Both the position numbers and the translations under genes were made by a program. This document shows positions 8,377-16,784 of a DNA stretch of 64,000 bases, in pieces. A model generated the notes under the pieces. The model worked only from the letters and a program-made list of their open reading frames with translations, made no database searches and had not been told where the DNA came from. The stretch comes from Streptomyces sp. SCUT-3 (GTDB taxonomy: Bacteria > Actinomycetota > Actinomycetes > Streptomycetales > Streptomycetaceae), in contig NZ_CP046907.1 in the NCBI RefSeq assembly GCF_014083985.1, positions 3,018,001 to 3,082,000 of the forward strand, read 5' to 3'. Every line of letters starts with the position of its first letter. The first letter of the stretch is position 1.

Positions 8377-9009
8377 TCAGCAGCCCTCGACGGGAGAGGG
8401 GGAGGGCGAGACCAGCGCGGCGAGTTCCTTCTCGGCCTCCTTGACGGGGGCGAGTCCGGTGAACGCCTTGCCGATCATGAGGTCCACCGACGGGTCCTCG
8501 TGCCTGTCGATGATGTCGGTGCGCGCACCGGCGAGGTGCGTGCCGAGCAGCTTCAGGGCCCGCTCGGCCCCGGGGCCGCCCAGCAGCAGCGCCGACTCCT
8601 TGACCTTCTTGTCGTACTTGGCGGGGGCGTTGTCCACCTCGCCGATCGCGAAGCCGCGCTTCTCCAGTGCTTCCGCGGTCTTCTTGGCCAGACCGTCCTT
8701 CGTCGTGGCGTTGTAGATGTTGACCTTCACCTTGCCCGGCTTCGGCAGCGCGATCGCCGAGGCCGAGGGGGACGGGGAGGGCGGGGTGACGCACGCGGCG
8801 CGCTTGGAGGCGGCGCCCGTGCCGGCTCCGCCGCCGGTGAAGACGTCCAGCAGTTGGACGGTTCCCCAGCCCAGCAGTCCCACCGTGCAGACCGCCGCCG
8901 CGGCCAGCACGACGATGCGGCGCCGGTTGCGTGGACGGCGCATGCGCGGGTACTGGTTGCCGGTGATTCTGTACTTCCCGCCCATACCGGGGGGAGTGAG
9001 CATGCTCAT
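8377..9009 (-). CDS. LytR C-terminal domain (LytR_C) membrane-anchored protein
   Basis: 210-aa protein: a short cytoplasmic basic head (RMRRPRNRRR), one transmembrane helix (about residues 32-53), a Ser/Pro linker (SPSPSAS), then a LytR_C domain (KVKVNIYNATTKDGLAKKTA, GFAIGEVDNA) outside the membrane. It lacks the LytR-CpsA-Psr catalytic domain, so it is not itself a wall-polymer ligase. ATG 9009 is preferred over 9003 because AGGGGG lies 11 bases upstream. It may act at the cell wall; the role is not known. Confidence 0.8.
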   Translation of the reverse strand: MSMLTPPGMGGKYRITGNQYPRMRRPRNRRRIVVLAAAAVCTVGLLGWGTVQLLDVFTGGGAGTGAASKRAACVTPPSPSPSASAIALPKPGKVKVNIYNATTKDGLAKKTAEALEKRGFAIGEVDNAPAKYDKKVKESALLLGGPGAERALKLLGTHLAGARTDIIDRHEDPSVDLMIGKAFTGLAPVKEAEKELAALVSPSPSPVEGC

Positions 9010-9229
9010 GGTCGCAGTCGCCCCCTGGGCGGGCAGCAGGGACAGTGGGGCATCAGATTAATCCGATGAAGTGCCGCAACGTAATAAATGATCATTGTGT
9101 TGCGTGCTGGCACCCGAAAGGACGCACCGAGGACCCCGCACCGCGCCGGGGCGCGCGGAAGGAGCACGGCGACCCGCGCCCGGCCGCGCCGTGCCCGGCG
9201 GCCTCGCCGTCCGGGAGTCCCCGCGGGCC

Positions 9230-9526
9230 TCAGCCCAGTTCGAGGACGCGCGCGTGCAGCACCTGGCGCTGCTGCAGCGCCGCCCGCACCGCGCGGTGCA
9301 GCCCGTCCTCGAGGTACAGGTCGCCCTGCCACTTCACCACGTGCGCGAACAGGTCGCCGTAGAACGTCGAGTCCTCCGCGAGCAGCGTCTCCAGGTCCAG
9401 TTGCTGCTTGGTGGTGACCAACTGGTCGAGGCGCACCGGGCGCGGTGCGACATCCGCCCACTCACGGGTGCTGGAGCGGCCGTGGTCGGGATACGGCCGC
9501 CCACTTCCGATGCGCTTGAAGATCAC
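9230..9526 (-). CDS. VapB-family antitoxin-like protein, no toxin partner visible
   Basis: 98-aa protein from GTG 9526 (MIFKRIGSGRPYPDHGRSST). The family is called VapB-like in actinomycete annotations, but no PIN-domain VapC is nearby, so it is either an orphan or misnamed. The C-terminal half (KWQGDLYLEDGLHRAVRAAL) is the best conserved looking part. It precedes the LytR_C gene on the same strand by 220 bp; the AT-rich stretch 9055-9100 in that gap may hold the promoter for LytR_C. Confidence 0.65.
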   Translation of the reverse strand: MIFKRIGSGRPYPDHGRSSTREWADVAPRPVRLDQLVTTKQQLDLETLLAEDSTFYGDLFAHVVKWQGDLYLEDGLHRAVRAALQQRQVLHARVLELG

Positions 9527-9653
9527 ACGGAAAGCCTACCGGGCCCGGCCGTCCGGACGCAGCAACGCGGCCCGGATGTACCGGTGGACGCTCCGTGCGG
9601 GCCGTGCGGACCCCGCGGGGCGCGCGGATCCCGCCGGAATATCCACAGCCTGT

Positions 9654-9692
9654 GGACGGTCCGCGCCCTTGCGACAAGGGCGCGGACCGTCC
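9654..9692 (-). terminator. 18-bp hairpin terminator after the M28 peptidase gene
   Basis: Perfect arms at 9654-9671 and 9675-9692 with a CGA loop, beginning 18 bp downstream of the peptidase stop. No obvious T-run, as usual in Streptomyces. Confidence 0.8.
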
Positions 9693-9710
9693 GGGAACCG
9701 GCGCCGCCGG

Positions 9711-11255
9711 TTACTCGGTCACGCGGCCGTGGCCGTCGTGCAGCCCGCCGCCGCTGCCCGCGTCGCCGTCGGTGGGCACCGACTCGACCGGCTCGGAGAG
9801 CGTGGAGATGTCGTGGGCGTAGCGGCCCACGGCGTCGGCGATGACGTCGACGTTGACGTCGAACGCCTTCATGTCGACGTTGTCGATGTCGTCGCAGGCC
9901 TGGTGGTAGCAGGGGTCGTAGGCGACACCCGCCTCACCGCCGAACTTGGCCGCCTGCTCGGGCGTCTTGATGCCCTCGGCGCCGGTGAAGGTGCCGCCCG
10001 AGGGAATGCCGATCTCGATGAACGGGCCGTAGTCGGAGCGGCCGGTGAAGTCGGTGCCCTCGTGCGGGATCGACTTCGAGTCGAGGAAGTCGGTGATGCC
10101 CCTCTCCAGTTGGGCGGAGCCCTCGGGGCCCGCGCCCGCCCCGACGCCGTCGGAGTCGTCGCCGTCGTAGACGAAGTAGCCGGCGTTCGGCGAGGCGATC
10201 ATGTCGAAGTTCAGGTACAGCTTGATCTGCGCGCGCTGCTCCTCGGACAGGCCGGCGACGTACGCCTCCGAGCCGAGCAGGCCGAACTCCTCGGCCGACC
10301 ACCAGGCGAACCGCACCTTGTTGGCCGGCTTGGCCTTGCTCTTCGCCAGCTCCATGGCCACCTCGACCAGGCCCGCCGAACCGGAGCCGTTGTCGTTGAT
10401 GCCCGGGCCCTCGGAGACCGAGTCCAGGTGGGCCCCGAGCATCACCGTCCGGTCGGCCGAGCCGCCGCGGGTCTCGGCCGTGAGGTTGTAGGTGGTGCGG
10501 TCCTCGCGCAGCTCGCGGATGTCGAGGGTCACCTCGACCCCGCCCTGCGCGGCCTCGGCGGCGAGCGCCTCCCCGTCGGCCATGCTCACCCCGCCGGTCG
10601 GGATCCGGCCGGCCCCGGGGTCGCCGATGGTGCCGTTCAGGGCGCCGTCGGTGTTGTTGTAGATCACCGCGCCGACCGCTCCGGCATCGGCGGCCGCGGC
10701 CTGCTTCTGGGCGAAGCTGCAGGTGCCGCGCTTGACCAGCGCGATCTTCCCGGTGAACGTGTCGGAGGCGTAGTCGTCGGCCTCGCAGCCGGTGGCGTTC
10801 CCGGCCGGCAGCGCGGCCAGCGGGGCGGTGATCCCGCCCTCGGGCCCACTGGCCGTGTAGGTCATCAGCTTGATCGGGACCTCGCGCGGCGAGGGCGAGA
10901 CCACCTGCAGCTTCTCGGCGATCGTCTCGGTGTAGACGTAGTCGAACGCCTGCCGCTCCACCTTGTACCCGGCGGCCTTCATCAGCGCCTCGATGTACGC
11001 CACGGACATGTCGTGGCCGGCGGATCCTGCGACGCGGGTGCCGTCGTTGCGGTCGGCTATCGCCTGGAAGACCTTCAGGTGGCGGAAGGCGTCCTTGGCC
11101 GTCGCCCCCTTGACCAGGGTGCGGGAGAGCTTGTTCCCCTGCTGGGCGGGCGAGGGCGCGGCGGTGGCCGGGCCGGCCAGGAGCAGCGGTGCCGCTACGG
11201 CGGCCGCCGCCAGGGCGGCCGTGGCCGCGGCGGTGGCGCGGTTGCGCAAGGGCAT
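9711..11255 (-). CDS. Secreted M28 family metallopeptidase (aminopeptidase) with PA domain
   Basis: 514-aa exported zinc aminopeptidase. ATG 11255 follows AAGGGA by six bases. Signal peptide: MPLRNRATAAATAALAAAA with cleavage around ATAAPSPA. A PA insert domain (CEADDYASDTFTGKIALVKR, GTCSFAQKQAAAADAGAVG) precedes the catalytic core. Zinc ligands and catalytic residues are in GAHLDSVSEGPGINDNGSG (His, Asp), WSAEEFGLLGS (Glu-Glu), FDMIASPN (Asp) and YHQACDD (His). Organisation matches the S. griseus-type aminopeptidases. The acidic C-terminal tail is short. Confidence 0.95.
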   Translation of the reverse strand: MPLRNRATAAATAALAAAAVAAPLLLAGPATAAPSPAQQGNKLSRTLVKGATAKDAFRHLKVFQAIADRNDGTRVAGSAGHDMSVAYIEALMKAAGYKVERQAFDYVYTETIAEKLQVVSPSPREVPIKLMTYTASGPEGGITAPLAALPAGNATGCEADDYASDTFTGKIALVKRGTCSFAQKQAAAADAGAVGAVIYNNTDGALNGTIGDPGAGRIPTGGVSMADGEALAAEAAQGGVEVTLDIRELREDRTTYNLTAETRGGSADRTVMLGAHLDSVSEGPGINDNGSGSAGLVEVAMELAKSKAKPANKVRFAWWSAEEFGLLGSEAYVAGLSEEQRAQIKLYLNFDMIASPNAGYFVYDGDDSDGVGAGAGPEGSAQLERGITDFLDSKSIPHEGTDFTGRSDYGPFIEIGIPSGGTFTGAEGIKTPEQAAKFGGEAGVAYDPCYHQACDDIDNVDMKAFDVNVDVIADAVGRYAHDISTLSEPVESVPTDGDAGSGGGLHDGHGRVTE

Positions 11256-11448
11256 GGGTGTTCCCTTCACGAGGGTGCAGGGCGCGTGTGGTGAGGGGAC
11301 GGTAGCCGTGAGGGGTGATCTTTGTGAATAGCGGACCGGGGATCGAGGGTTTACCCCACCCGGCCGAGTGAGCCGCAGGTCGGCCCACCCGCCCGGCGGG
11401 TCACACCGGCCCCATCGGCCCCACCGGAACCGCCGCCGCGCCGCCCAC

Positions 11449-11567
11449 GGGCCGCTACCACTACCGGGCCACCGCCGCTCCCGGGCCGTCCCCGGGCCGT
11501 CCCCGGGCCGCTACCACTACCGGGCCACCGCCGTCCCCGGGCCGTCCCCGGGCCGTCCCCGGGCCGG
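11449..11567. repeat. Direct and tandem GC-rich repeats in the M28-MerR gap
   Basis: A 29-bp unit at 11449-11477 recurs exactly at 11505-11533. Each copy is followed by runs of an 11-bp unit GGGCCGTCCCC (two copies after the first, three after the second). The repeats lie between the MerR stop (11601) and the peptidase start (11255); the rest of that 345-bp gap shows no gene. Confidence 0.85.
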
Positions 11568-11600
11568 GGCGCACCGGGGTGGGCCGGAGGGCGGTGGCGA

Positions 11601-12746
11601 TCAGCGGGCGCAGACCGCGACGAGGGTGTCCAGCGCCTCGCGCAGCCCCCGCGGACGCAGGGTCCCGGCGGGCGGGGTGCCGCCGGCCCACCCCGGCCCC
11701 GCCACCGCCACGGCGGGACGGGTACGCGCACCGCGCACCCCCCAGGCGGTCGCCCCCACCCGCACGGCCAGCGCGCGGTCCGCGGTGGGGCGGGACTGCG
11801 ACCACAGCACGACGGCCGCCGGGCCGGTGCGGCGCACGGCCCGGTCCAGCGCCTCGGCCGGCACCGACGCGCCGAACATCCGCACCGGCAGACCGCGCTC
11901 GGCCAGCCCGGCCGCCAGCGCCTCCAACGACAGGGTGTGGGTCTCTCCCGGCGTGCAGGCCAGCAGCACCGGCGCGCCCCGCGGCCGCACCGGCGGATGC
12001 GTCACAACCCGGCGCAGCGCGGACGACACGTGCCAGGAGAGCAGGTGCTCTACCTCCACGTACCGCTCCCCGGGGCGCTCCGTGGAAGCCGCCCACTTGC
12101 GGCCCACAGCCCGCAGGGCCGGCGTGATCACGTCCTCCCAGGAGGCGACGAGGCCGTGCTCCGCGAGCACCGCCTCCAGCAGGCCGTCCACGGCGGCCGC
12201 GTCGAGACGGACCGCGGCGCCGGCCAGCCCCCGGCACTCCTGGCGGACGTTCCCCAGCGGCAGCGCGTTGCTCCCGCCGGGCCGGTGCGCCGGCGACCGG
12301 GGGCCGGTGCGCTCCGGACGCTGCGCGGGGGCAGCACCCCCCGGCGGCCGCGTCTCGTTCCCCGGCCGCACGTCGTTCCCCGGCCGCCGTGCGTCGCGGC
12401 GGCCGGGCCCGGAGGCCTGCCGGGCGGCGAGGGCCTGCCGGGCGGCCTCGGCCGGAGGGACGCCCGAGCCGGTCAGCCGGCACATCGCCTCCAGGACGGC
12501 TACGTCCGCCGGGGACCAGCGCCGGTGCCGGCCGCCCTCGCGGACCGCGGGACCGATCCCGTAGCGGCGGTCCCAGGAACGGAGCGTCGTCGGCGCGACG
12601 CCGAGCCGCCGGGCCACCGCGCCCGTGGTCAGACCTGCGGCACCGGCGTCCGGCCCCGCGCCGGCCGCGCCGGCCGCCGGGTCCGTGACCGCGCCGGTGG
12701 CCGAGTCCGCGGGGAGCGGGGTCGAGGTGTCCGCCGGACCGCCCAT
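11601..12746 (-). CDS. MerR family regulator with cobalamin-binding domains
   Basis: 381-aa regulator. After an Ala/Gly-rich head, a MerR helix-turn-helix spans about residues 39-105 (TTGAVARRLGVAPTTLRSWD, RYGIGPAVREGGRHRRWSPA). A Pro/Arg-rich linker follows, then a four-helix cap domain (about 165-240, including KWAAS at 217-221 and VEVEHLLSWHV) and a Rossmann-like B12 fold. Glu-Thr-His (ETHTLSLEAL, His270) aligns with the lower axial ligand motif of CarH/LitR-type photoreceptors. The cap motif is W218 then EH at 233-234, a wider gap than the W-x9-EH of light-sensing members. Start ATG 12746 (MGGPADTS). Vitamin B12 binding is likely; light sensing is not established. Confidence 0.85.
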   Translation of the reverse strand: MGGPADTSTPLPADSATGAVTDPAAGAAGAGPDAGAAGLTTGAVARRLGVAPTTLRSWDRRYGIGPAVREGGRHRRWSPADVAVLEAMCRLTGSGVPPAEAARQALAARQASGPGRRDARRPGNDVRPGNETRPPGGAAPAQRPERTGPRSPAHRPGGSNALPLGNVRQECRGLAGAAVRLDAAAVDGLLEAVLAEHGLVASWEDVITPALRAVGRKWAASTERPGERYVEVEHLLSWHVSSALRRVVTHPPVRPRGAPVLLACTPGETHTLSLEALAAGLAERGLPVRMFGASVPAEALDRAVRRTGPAAVVLWSQSRPTADRALAVRVGATAWGVRGARTRPAVAVAGPGWAGGTPPAGTLRPRGLREALDTLVAVCAR

Positions 12747-12978
12747 ACGGCACAGCGTACGACGCAGGAACGGTGCGAGCCGCCGCACCCGCACGTCCTG
12801 CGTCGGTGCCTTCCCGGCCGCGGGGGACACGAGGTTCGGAGCTCCTCCGCCGTGCTGCCGACACGGAATCGGCCCCGGTTACGGGACGTGGACTGCGACC
12901 GTTGCCGGCCGAAGTACTCGGAGAGAGCTGAGTACCTGCACTCTGGCCGGCCGTGCGGCGGGCCGAAATGCTCGGGCC

Positions 12979-13371
12979 ATGAGACAACGACCCTCAAGAC
13001 TCGTCCCCCGGTTGTCGGCGACCCTCGTGCCGGCCGTGGTGGCGTCGGCGGCGTGGGCCGCATGGCTGGGCTGGGACCAGCACCGTGACGTGCAGCCCGA
13101 CGGTACGACGACCGGCCCGTACGAGGCGTGGCAGGTGATCGGACTGGTGCTGACCCTGCTGGTGCCGGTGTACTGGGCGGCGTCCCGGCACCAGGTCGCA
13201 GGCGCCGTGCTCGGCACCACGGTCGGCCTGACCGCTGCCGCCTGGTACGACTGGTCGGACGACTCCAGCGGCCTCTTCGTGGTCGGCGTGGGGATGGTCA
13301 TGGTGGGGAGCCTCGTCCTGACCGCCGCCGTCTCCGCCGTCATCTCCTCCCTGAAACAGGACGGACGATGA
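12979..13371 (+). CDS. Membrane protein of unknown function, four helices
   Basis: 130-aa protein from ATG 12979 (MRQRPSRLVPRLSATLVPAV). Four hydrophobic segments are seen at about residues 9-30, 48-66, 71-87 and 98-120, and it ends with a short basic tail. No family recognised. Upstream, GTACTC (12914-12919) and GAGTAC (12930-12935) form an inverted repeat in the divergent region with the MerR gene and could be a regulator site. Confidence 0.65.
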   Translation: MRQRPSRLVPRLSATLVPAVVASAAWAAWLGWDQHRDVQPDGTTTGPYEAWQVIGLVLTLLVPVYWAASRHQVAGAVLGTTVGLTAAAWYDWSDDSSGLFVVGVGMVMVGSLVLTAAVSAVISSLKQDGR

Positions 13372-13440
13372 CGAGCCGCGGCCGTTCCCGCCCACCGCTC
13401 CCGTGAGGCCGACCGGGACGGAAACCGGGGCGGAGAACGC

Positions 13441-13474
13441 CGAAGGGCCCCACCGCGGACGGTGGGGCCCTTCG
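13441..13474. terminator. 14-bp hairpin between membrane protein gene and tRNA-Ser(GGA)
   Basis: Arms 13441-13454 and 13461-13474 are exact reverse complements with a GCGGAC loop. It can end both the plus-strand gene and the minus-strand tRNA. Confidence 0.8.
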
Positions 13475-13498
13475 ACATCGTGCCCGGTGAGGCACTGG

Positions 13499-13583
13499 CG
13501 GAGGATACGAGATTCGAACTCGTGAGGGGTTGCCCCCAACACGCTTTCCAAGCGTGCGCCCTAGGCCTCTAGGCGAATCCTCC
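13499..13583 (-). tRNA. tRNA-Ser(GGA)
   Basis: 85-nt class II tRNA on the minus strand. Acceptor GGAGGAT pairs with ATCCTCC, discriminator G. Anticodon loop TTGGAAA gives GGA (reads UCC/UCU). Long variable arm; T-loop GAGTTCGAATC. CCA is not encoded. Confidence 0.97.
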
Positions 13584-13650
13584 GCGGAGAACATTACATG
13601 GTCCTGGGGGGTGGTTGCTAACTCGATGCCGCGCGCTCCGATCGGGTAGG

Positions 13651-13747
13651 GTGGGCGAGGCCCCTCACGCGGCGCCATCTCGCTGAACCCCCCCAGGGCC
13701 GGAAGGCAGCAAGGGTAGGTGAGCTCTGACGGGTGCGTGAGGGGTCC
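13651..13747 (+). ncRNA. ffs: Signal recognition particle RNA (small bacterial 4.5S type)
   Basis: The universally conserved SRP apical hairpin is present around 13690-13718 (CCCCAGGGCCGGAAGGCAGC then AAGGG), giving the GGAA tetraloop and asymmetric internal loop bound by Ffh. The closing helix pairs CCCCTCACGC (13661-13670) with GCGTGAGGGG (13735-13744). Ends are estimated. It is the short form without an Alu domain and runs to within about 35 bp of the dnaX start. Confidence 0.93.
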
Positions 13748-13782
13748 TTCGTTTGTCGGTGGGGCCAGCTAACCTCGTGGAC

Positions 13783-16161
13783 GTGTCGCTCGCCCTGTAC
13801 CGCCGCTACCGTCCCGAGTCCTTCGCCGAGGTCATCGGGCAGGAGCACGTCACCGACCCGTTGCAGCAGGCGCTGCGCAACAACCGGGTCAATCACGCGT
13901 ACCTGTTCAGCGGGCCGCGCGGCTGCGGCAAGACGACCAGCGCGCGCATCCTCGCCCGCTGCCTGAACTGCGAGCAGGGCCCCACGCCCAATCCCTGCGG
14001 CGAGTGCCGGTCCTGCCTCGACCTGGCGCGCAACGGCCCCGGTTCGATCGACGTCATCGAGATCGACGCCGCCTCCCACGGAGGCGTGGACGACGCCCGC
14101 GACCTGCGCGAGAAGGCGTTCTTCGGCCCGGCCTCCAGCCGCTACAAGATCTACATCATCGACGAGGCCCACATGGTCACCCCGGCGGGCTTCAACGCCC
14201 TGCTGAAGGTGGTCGAGGAGCCCCCGGAGCACCTGAAGTTCATCTTCGCCACGACCGAGCCCGAGAAGGTCATCGGCACGATCCGCTCGCGCACCCACCA
14301 CTACCCGTTCCGCCTGGTGCCCCCGGGCACCCTGCGCGACTACCTCGCCGAGGTCTGCGGACGCGAGCAGATCAAGGTCGAGGACGGCGTGTACCCGCTG
14401 GTGGTGCGGGCCGGGGCCGGCTCGGTGCGCGACTCCATGTCCGTGATGGACCAGCTCCTCGCCGGCGCCGGCGAGGACGGCGTCACCTACACCATGGCCA
14501 CGGCCCTGCTCGGCTACACCGACAGCGCCCTCCTCGACGACGTCGTGGACGCCTTCGCATCCGGCGACGGGGCCGCGGTCTTCGAGATCGTCGACCGGGT
14601 GATCGAGGGCGGGCACGACCCGCGCCGCTTCGTGGCCGACCTGCTGGAGCGGCTGCGCGACCTGGTCGTCCTCGCCGCCGTCCCCGACGCCGGGGAGAAG
14701 GGCCTGATCGACGCGCCCGCGGACCGGGTGGAGATCATGCAGGCCCAGGCGTCCGTCTTCGGCGCCGCAGAGCTCAGCCGCGCCGCCGACCTGGTCAGCA
14801 CCGGACTGACCGAGATGCGCGGGGCCACCTCCCCCCGGCTGCAGCTGGAGCTGATCTGCGCCCGGGTCCTGCTGCCCGGCGCCTACGACGACGAGCGCTC
14901 GCTGCAGGCCCGGCTGGACAAGCTGGAGCGGCGTGCCGCACTGGGCGGCGGCCTCGGGGGAGCGGCGGGGGCGCCCGCGGCTCCGGCGGCGTACCCGCAG
15001 GCGGCGGCTCCGGCCGCGTACCCGCAGGCGGTGCCGCCCGTTCCGCAGCCGGCGGGCCCGGCCGTCCCGGACGGCGGCCGGCCCGCGGGTCCGCCCGCGC
15101 AGGCGGCTCCCGCTCCGGCGGCGGCCCAGGCGGCCGGTGCAGGGCCGGAGGCCGGGCAGGACCGCCGTCCGGGTGCCTGGCCGGGATCCACCGGCGGCGC
15201 GGCGGGCACCGCGCCCGCCGCCCGCAGGCCGGGATCCTGGCCCACGGCGGGCGGGCCGGGCCAGGGCGGGCCGGTACAGGCGTCCGACACGCCCGGGCAG
15301 ACCGCCCCCGTACAGGCCGGCGCCCCCGCACAGGCCGGTGCCTCCGCGCAGGCGGCGGGACGCCCCGGCGCCTGGCCGACGGCCGCCCCGGTGGGCGGCG
15401 GGCAGCCCGGCGGCGCGGCCGCGCACACAGTGCCGTCCCCGTCGGCCGGACCGTCGCAGGCCGCCTCTCCCGGGGGCGACGCCGCACCCACGGCCGGGGC
15501 CCGCGAGGGCGCGGCCCGGGTGCGCCAGCTGTGGCCGGACCTGCTGCAGAGCGTCGCGGGCATCAAGAGGGTCACCTGGATCCTCCTCCAGCAGACCCAG
15601 GTCGTCGGTTTCGACGGCTCCACCCTGCAGGTCGGTTTCGAGCACGCGGGTGCCCGTGACGGTTTCGTCCGCGGGGGCCACGACGAGGTGCTGCGCCAGG
15701 CGGTCCGGCAGACGACGGGTGCGGACTGGCGCATCGACTGCATCGTCGACCCCGGCGGGGCTGCGGGCGGTTCCGCCGGTCCTGGCCCGGCGGGTGGCGC
15801 CGGCTTCGGCGGGGCGGCGGGCCACGGGGGCCCCGGACCGGGGGCCGGGTCCCCCGGCGGGGGCGGTTTCGGAGGCGGCGGCTTCGGCGGGGGCCGGCCG
15901 GCCCCGGCGCAGTCCGCCGACCACCGCCCGGCCGACCGGGCGGCCCCGGACCGTTCCGCGCCGCAGACGTCACCGGCCTCGCCGCCGCAGGGACCGCGTC
16001 CGGCCGAGCGGCCCGGTCCGCCCGCACCGGTGCCGGTCTCCCCGGAGGACGACATCCCGGAGGAGGACGACCCGGACCTCGTCGACTCGGCGCTGACCGG
16101 CCACGAGCTCATCGTCCGGGAGCTGGGGGCCACGGTGATCGAGGAGATCCCGCACCAGTGA
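13783..16161 (+). CDS. dnaX: DNA polymerase III subunit gamma/tau
   Basis: 792-aa clamp-loader ATPase. GTG 13783 (MSLALYRRYRPESFAEVIGQ) is preferred over TTG 13753 because homologues begin at this motif and the upstream codons run into the SRP RNA. Walker A GPRGCGKT is at residues 44-51, the zinc cysteines follow (C63, C72, C75, C78), and Walker B is IIDEAH. Domain III ends near residue 370. A long Ala/Pro/Gly/Gln-rich linker (about 375-590) precedes a compact tau C-terminal domain (VRQLWPDLLQSVAGIKRVTW), then a second low-complexity stretch and an acidic tail. No strong slippery sequence for a gamma form was noticed. Confidence 0.95.
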   Translation: MSLALYRRYRPESFAEVIGQEHVTDPLQQALRNNRVNHAYLFSGPRGCGKTTSARILARCLNCEQGPTPNPCGECRSCLDLARNGPGSIDVIEIDAASHGGVDDARDLREKAFFGPASSRYKIYIIDEAHMVTPAGFNALLKVVEEPPEHLKFIFATTEPEKVIGTIRSRTHHYPFRLVPPGTLRDYLAEVCGREQIKVEDGVYPLVVRAGAGSVRDSMSVMDQLLAGAGEDGVTYTMATALLGYTDSALLDDVVDAFASGDGAAVFEIVDRVIEGGHDPRRFVADLLERLRDLVVLAAVPDAGEKGLIDAPADRVEIMQAQASVFGAAELSRAADLVSTGLTEMRGATSPRLQLELICARVLLPGAYDDERSLQARLDKLERRAALGGGLGGAAGAPAAPAAYPQAAAPAAYPQAVPPVPQPAGPAVPDGGRPAGPPAQAAPAPAAAQAAGAGPEAGQDRRPGAWPGSTGGAAGTAPAARRPGSWPTAGGPGQGGPVQASDTPGQTAPVQAGAPAQAGASAQAAGRPGAWPTAAPVGGGQPGGAAAHTVPSPSAGPSQAASPGGDAAPTAGAREGAARVRQLWPDLLQSVAGIKRVTWILLQQTQVVGFDGSTLQVGFEHAGARDGFVRGGHDEVLRQAVRQTTGADWRIDCIVDPGGAAGGSAGPGPAGGAGFGGAAGHGGPGPGAGSPGGGGFGGGGFGGGRPAPAQSADHRPADRAAPDRSAPQTSPASPPQGPRPAERPGPPAPVPVSPEDDIPEEDDPDLVDSALTGHELIVRELGATVIEEIPHQ

Positions 16162-16180
16162 TCCCGCACCAGTGATCCCG
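16147..16180 (+). repeat. Tandem 14-bp duplication across the dnaX stop
   Basis: The unit GATCCCGCACCAGT is repeated back to back from 16147, with a third partial copy. The first copy holds the last dnaX codons and the stop; the next lies in the non-coding spacer. The remaining spacer up to ybaB (16367) shows no gene. Confidence 0.75.
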
Positions 16181-16366
16181 TGCCGGGGCCGGTGCGGGAG
16201 GCGGCGCCGGGGTGGGGACGGGTGCGGGTCGGCCCGGGCCGGCGCGGGCCGGGAGCTGCGGTGCACCGGCCCCGGGGTGAAGCTTCGCACCGGGGCGGTC
16301 GCGGGCGCCGGGAGCACGTAGGCTCGCAGTGCGCAGGCAACAGACGACGCAAGGCAGGAGAGTCCC

Positions 16367-16711
16367 GTGATCCCCGGTGGCCAGCCCAACATGCAGCAGC
16401 TCCTCAAGCAGGCCCAGAAGATGCAGGAGGACCTGGCGGCGGCCCAGCAGCAGCTGGCCGAGGCGTCCGTGGAGGGTTCCGCGGGCGGCGGCCTGGTGAC
16501 GGCCACCGTCAGCGGCGCCGGCGAGCTGCGGGCCCTGAAGATCTCCCCGGAGGCGGTCGACCCCGAGGACACCGAGACCCTGGCCGACCTGGTCCTGGCC
16601 GCGGTGCGCGACGCGAACGCCAGTGCCCAGCGCCTCCAGCAGGAGAAGCTCGGCCCGCTGGCCCAGGGCCTGGGCGGTGCCGGCGGCGGCATCCCCGGCC
16701 TGCCGTTCTGA
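16367..16711 (+). CDS. YbaB/EbfC family nucleoid-associated protein
   Basis: 114-aa DNA-binding dimer typical of the dnaX-ybaB-recR block. GTG 16367 follows GGCAGGAGAG. The helix [20 protein letters not shown] and the strand block [20 protein letters not shown] are characteristic. The C-terminus is Gly-rich ([12 protein letters not shown]). It probably shapes the nucleoid and is cotranscribed with recR. Confidence 0.95.
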   Translation: MIPGGQPNMQQLLKQAQKMQEDLAAAQQQLAEASVEGSAGGGLVTATVSGAGELRALKISPEAVDPEDTETLADLVLAAVRDANASAQRLQQEKLGPLAQGLGGAGGGIPGLPF

Positions 16712-16784
16712 CCGGACGGCCCCGGAACGCAGGCAGACCCGGCGGACAGCGGCACGGCGGGCGGAGAGAGACGGAAGGCACGAC

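Noticed and set aside
9408-11294. 628-codon plus-strand frame opposite the M28 peptidase
   Set aside because: Antisense shadow; the minus strand carries signal peptide, PA domain and all zinc ligands.
14883-16352. Long minus-strand frames opposite the dnaX linker
   Set aside because: Pro/Arg/Gly low-complexity shadows of the Ala/Pro-rich tau linker.
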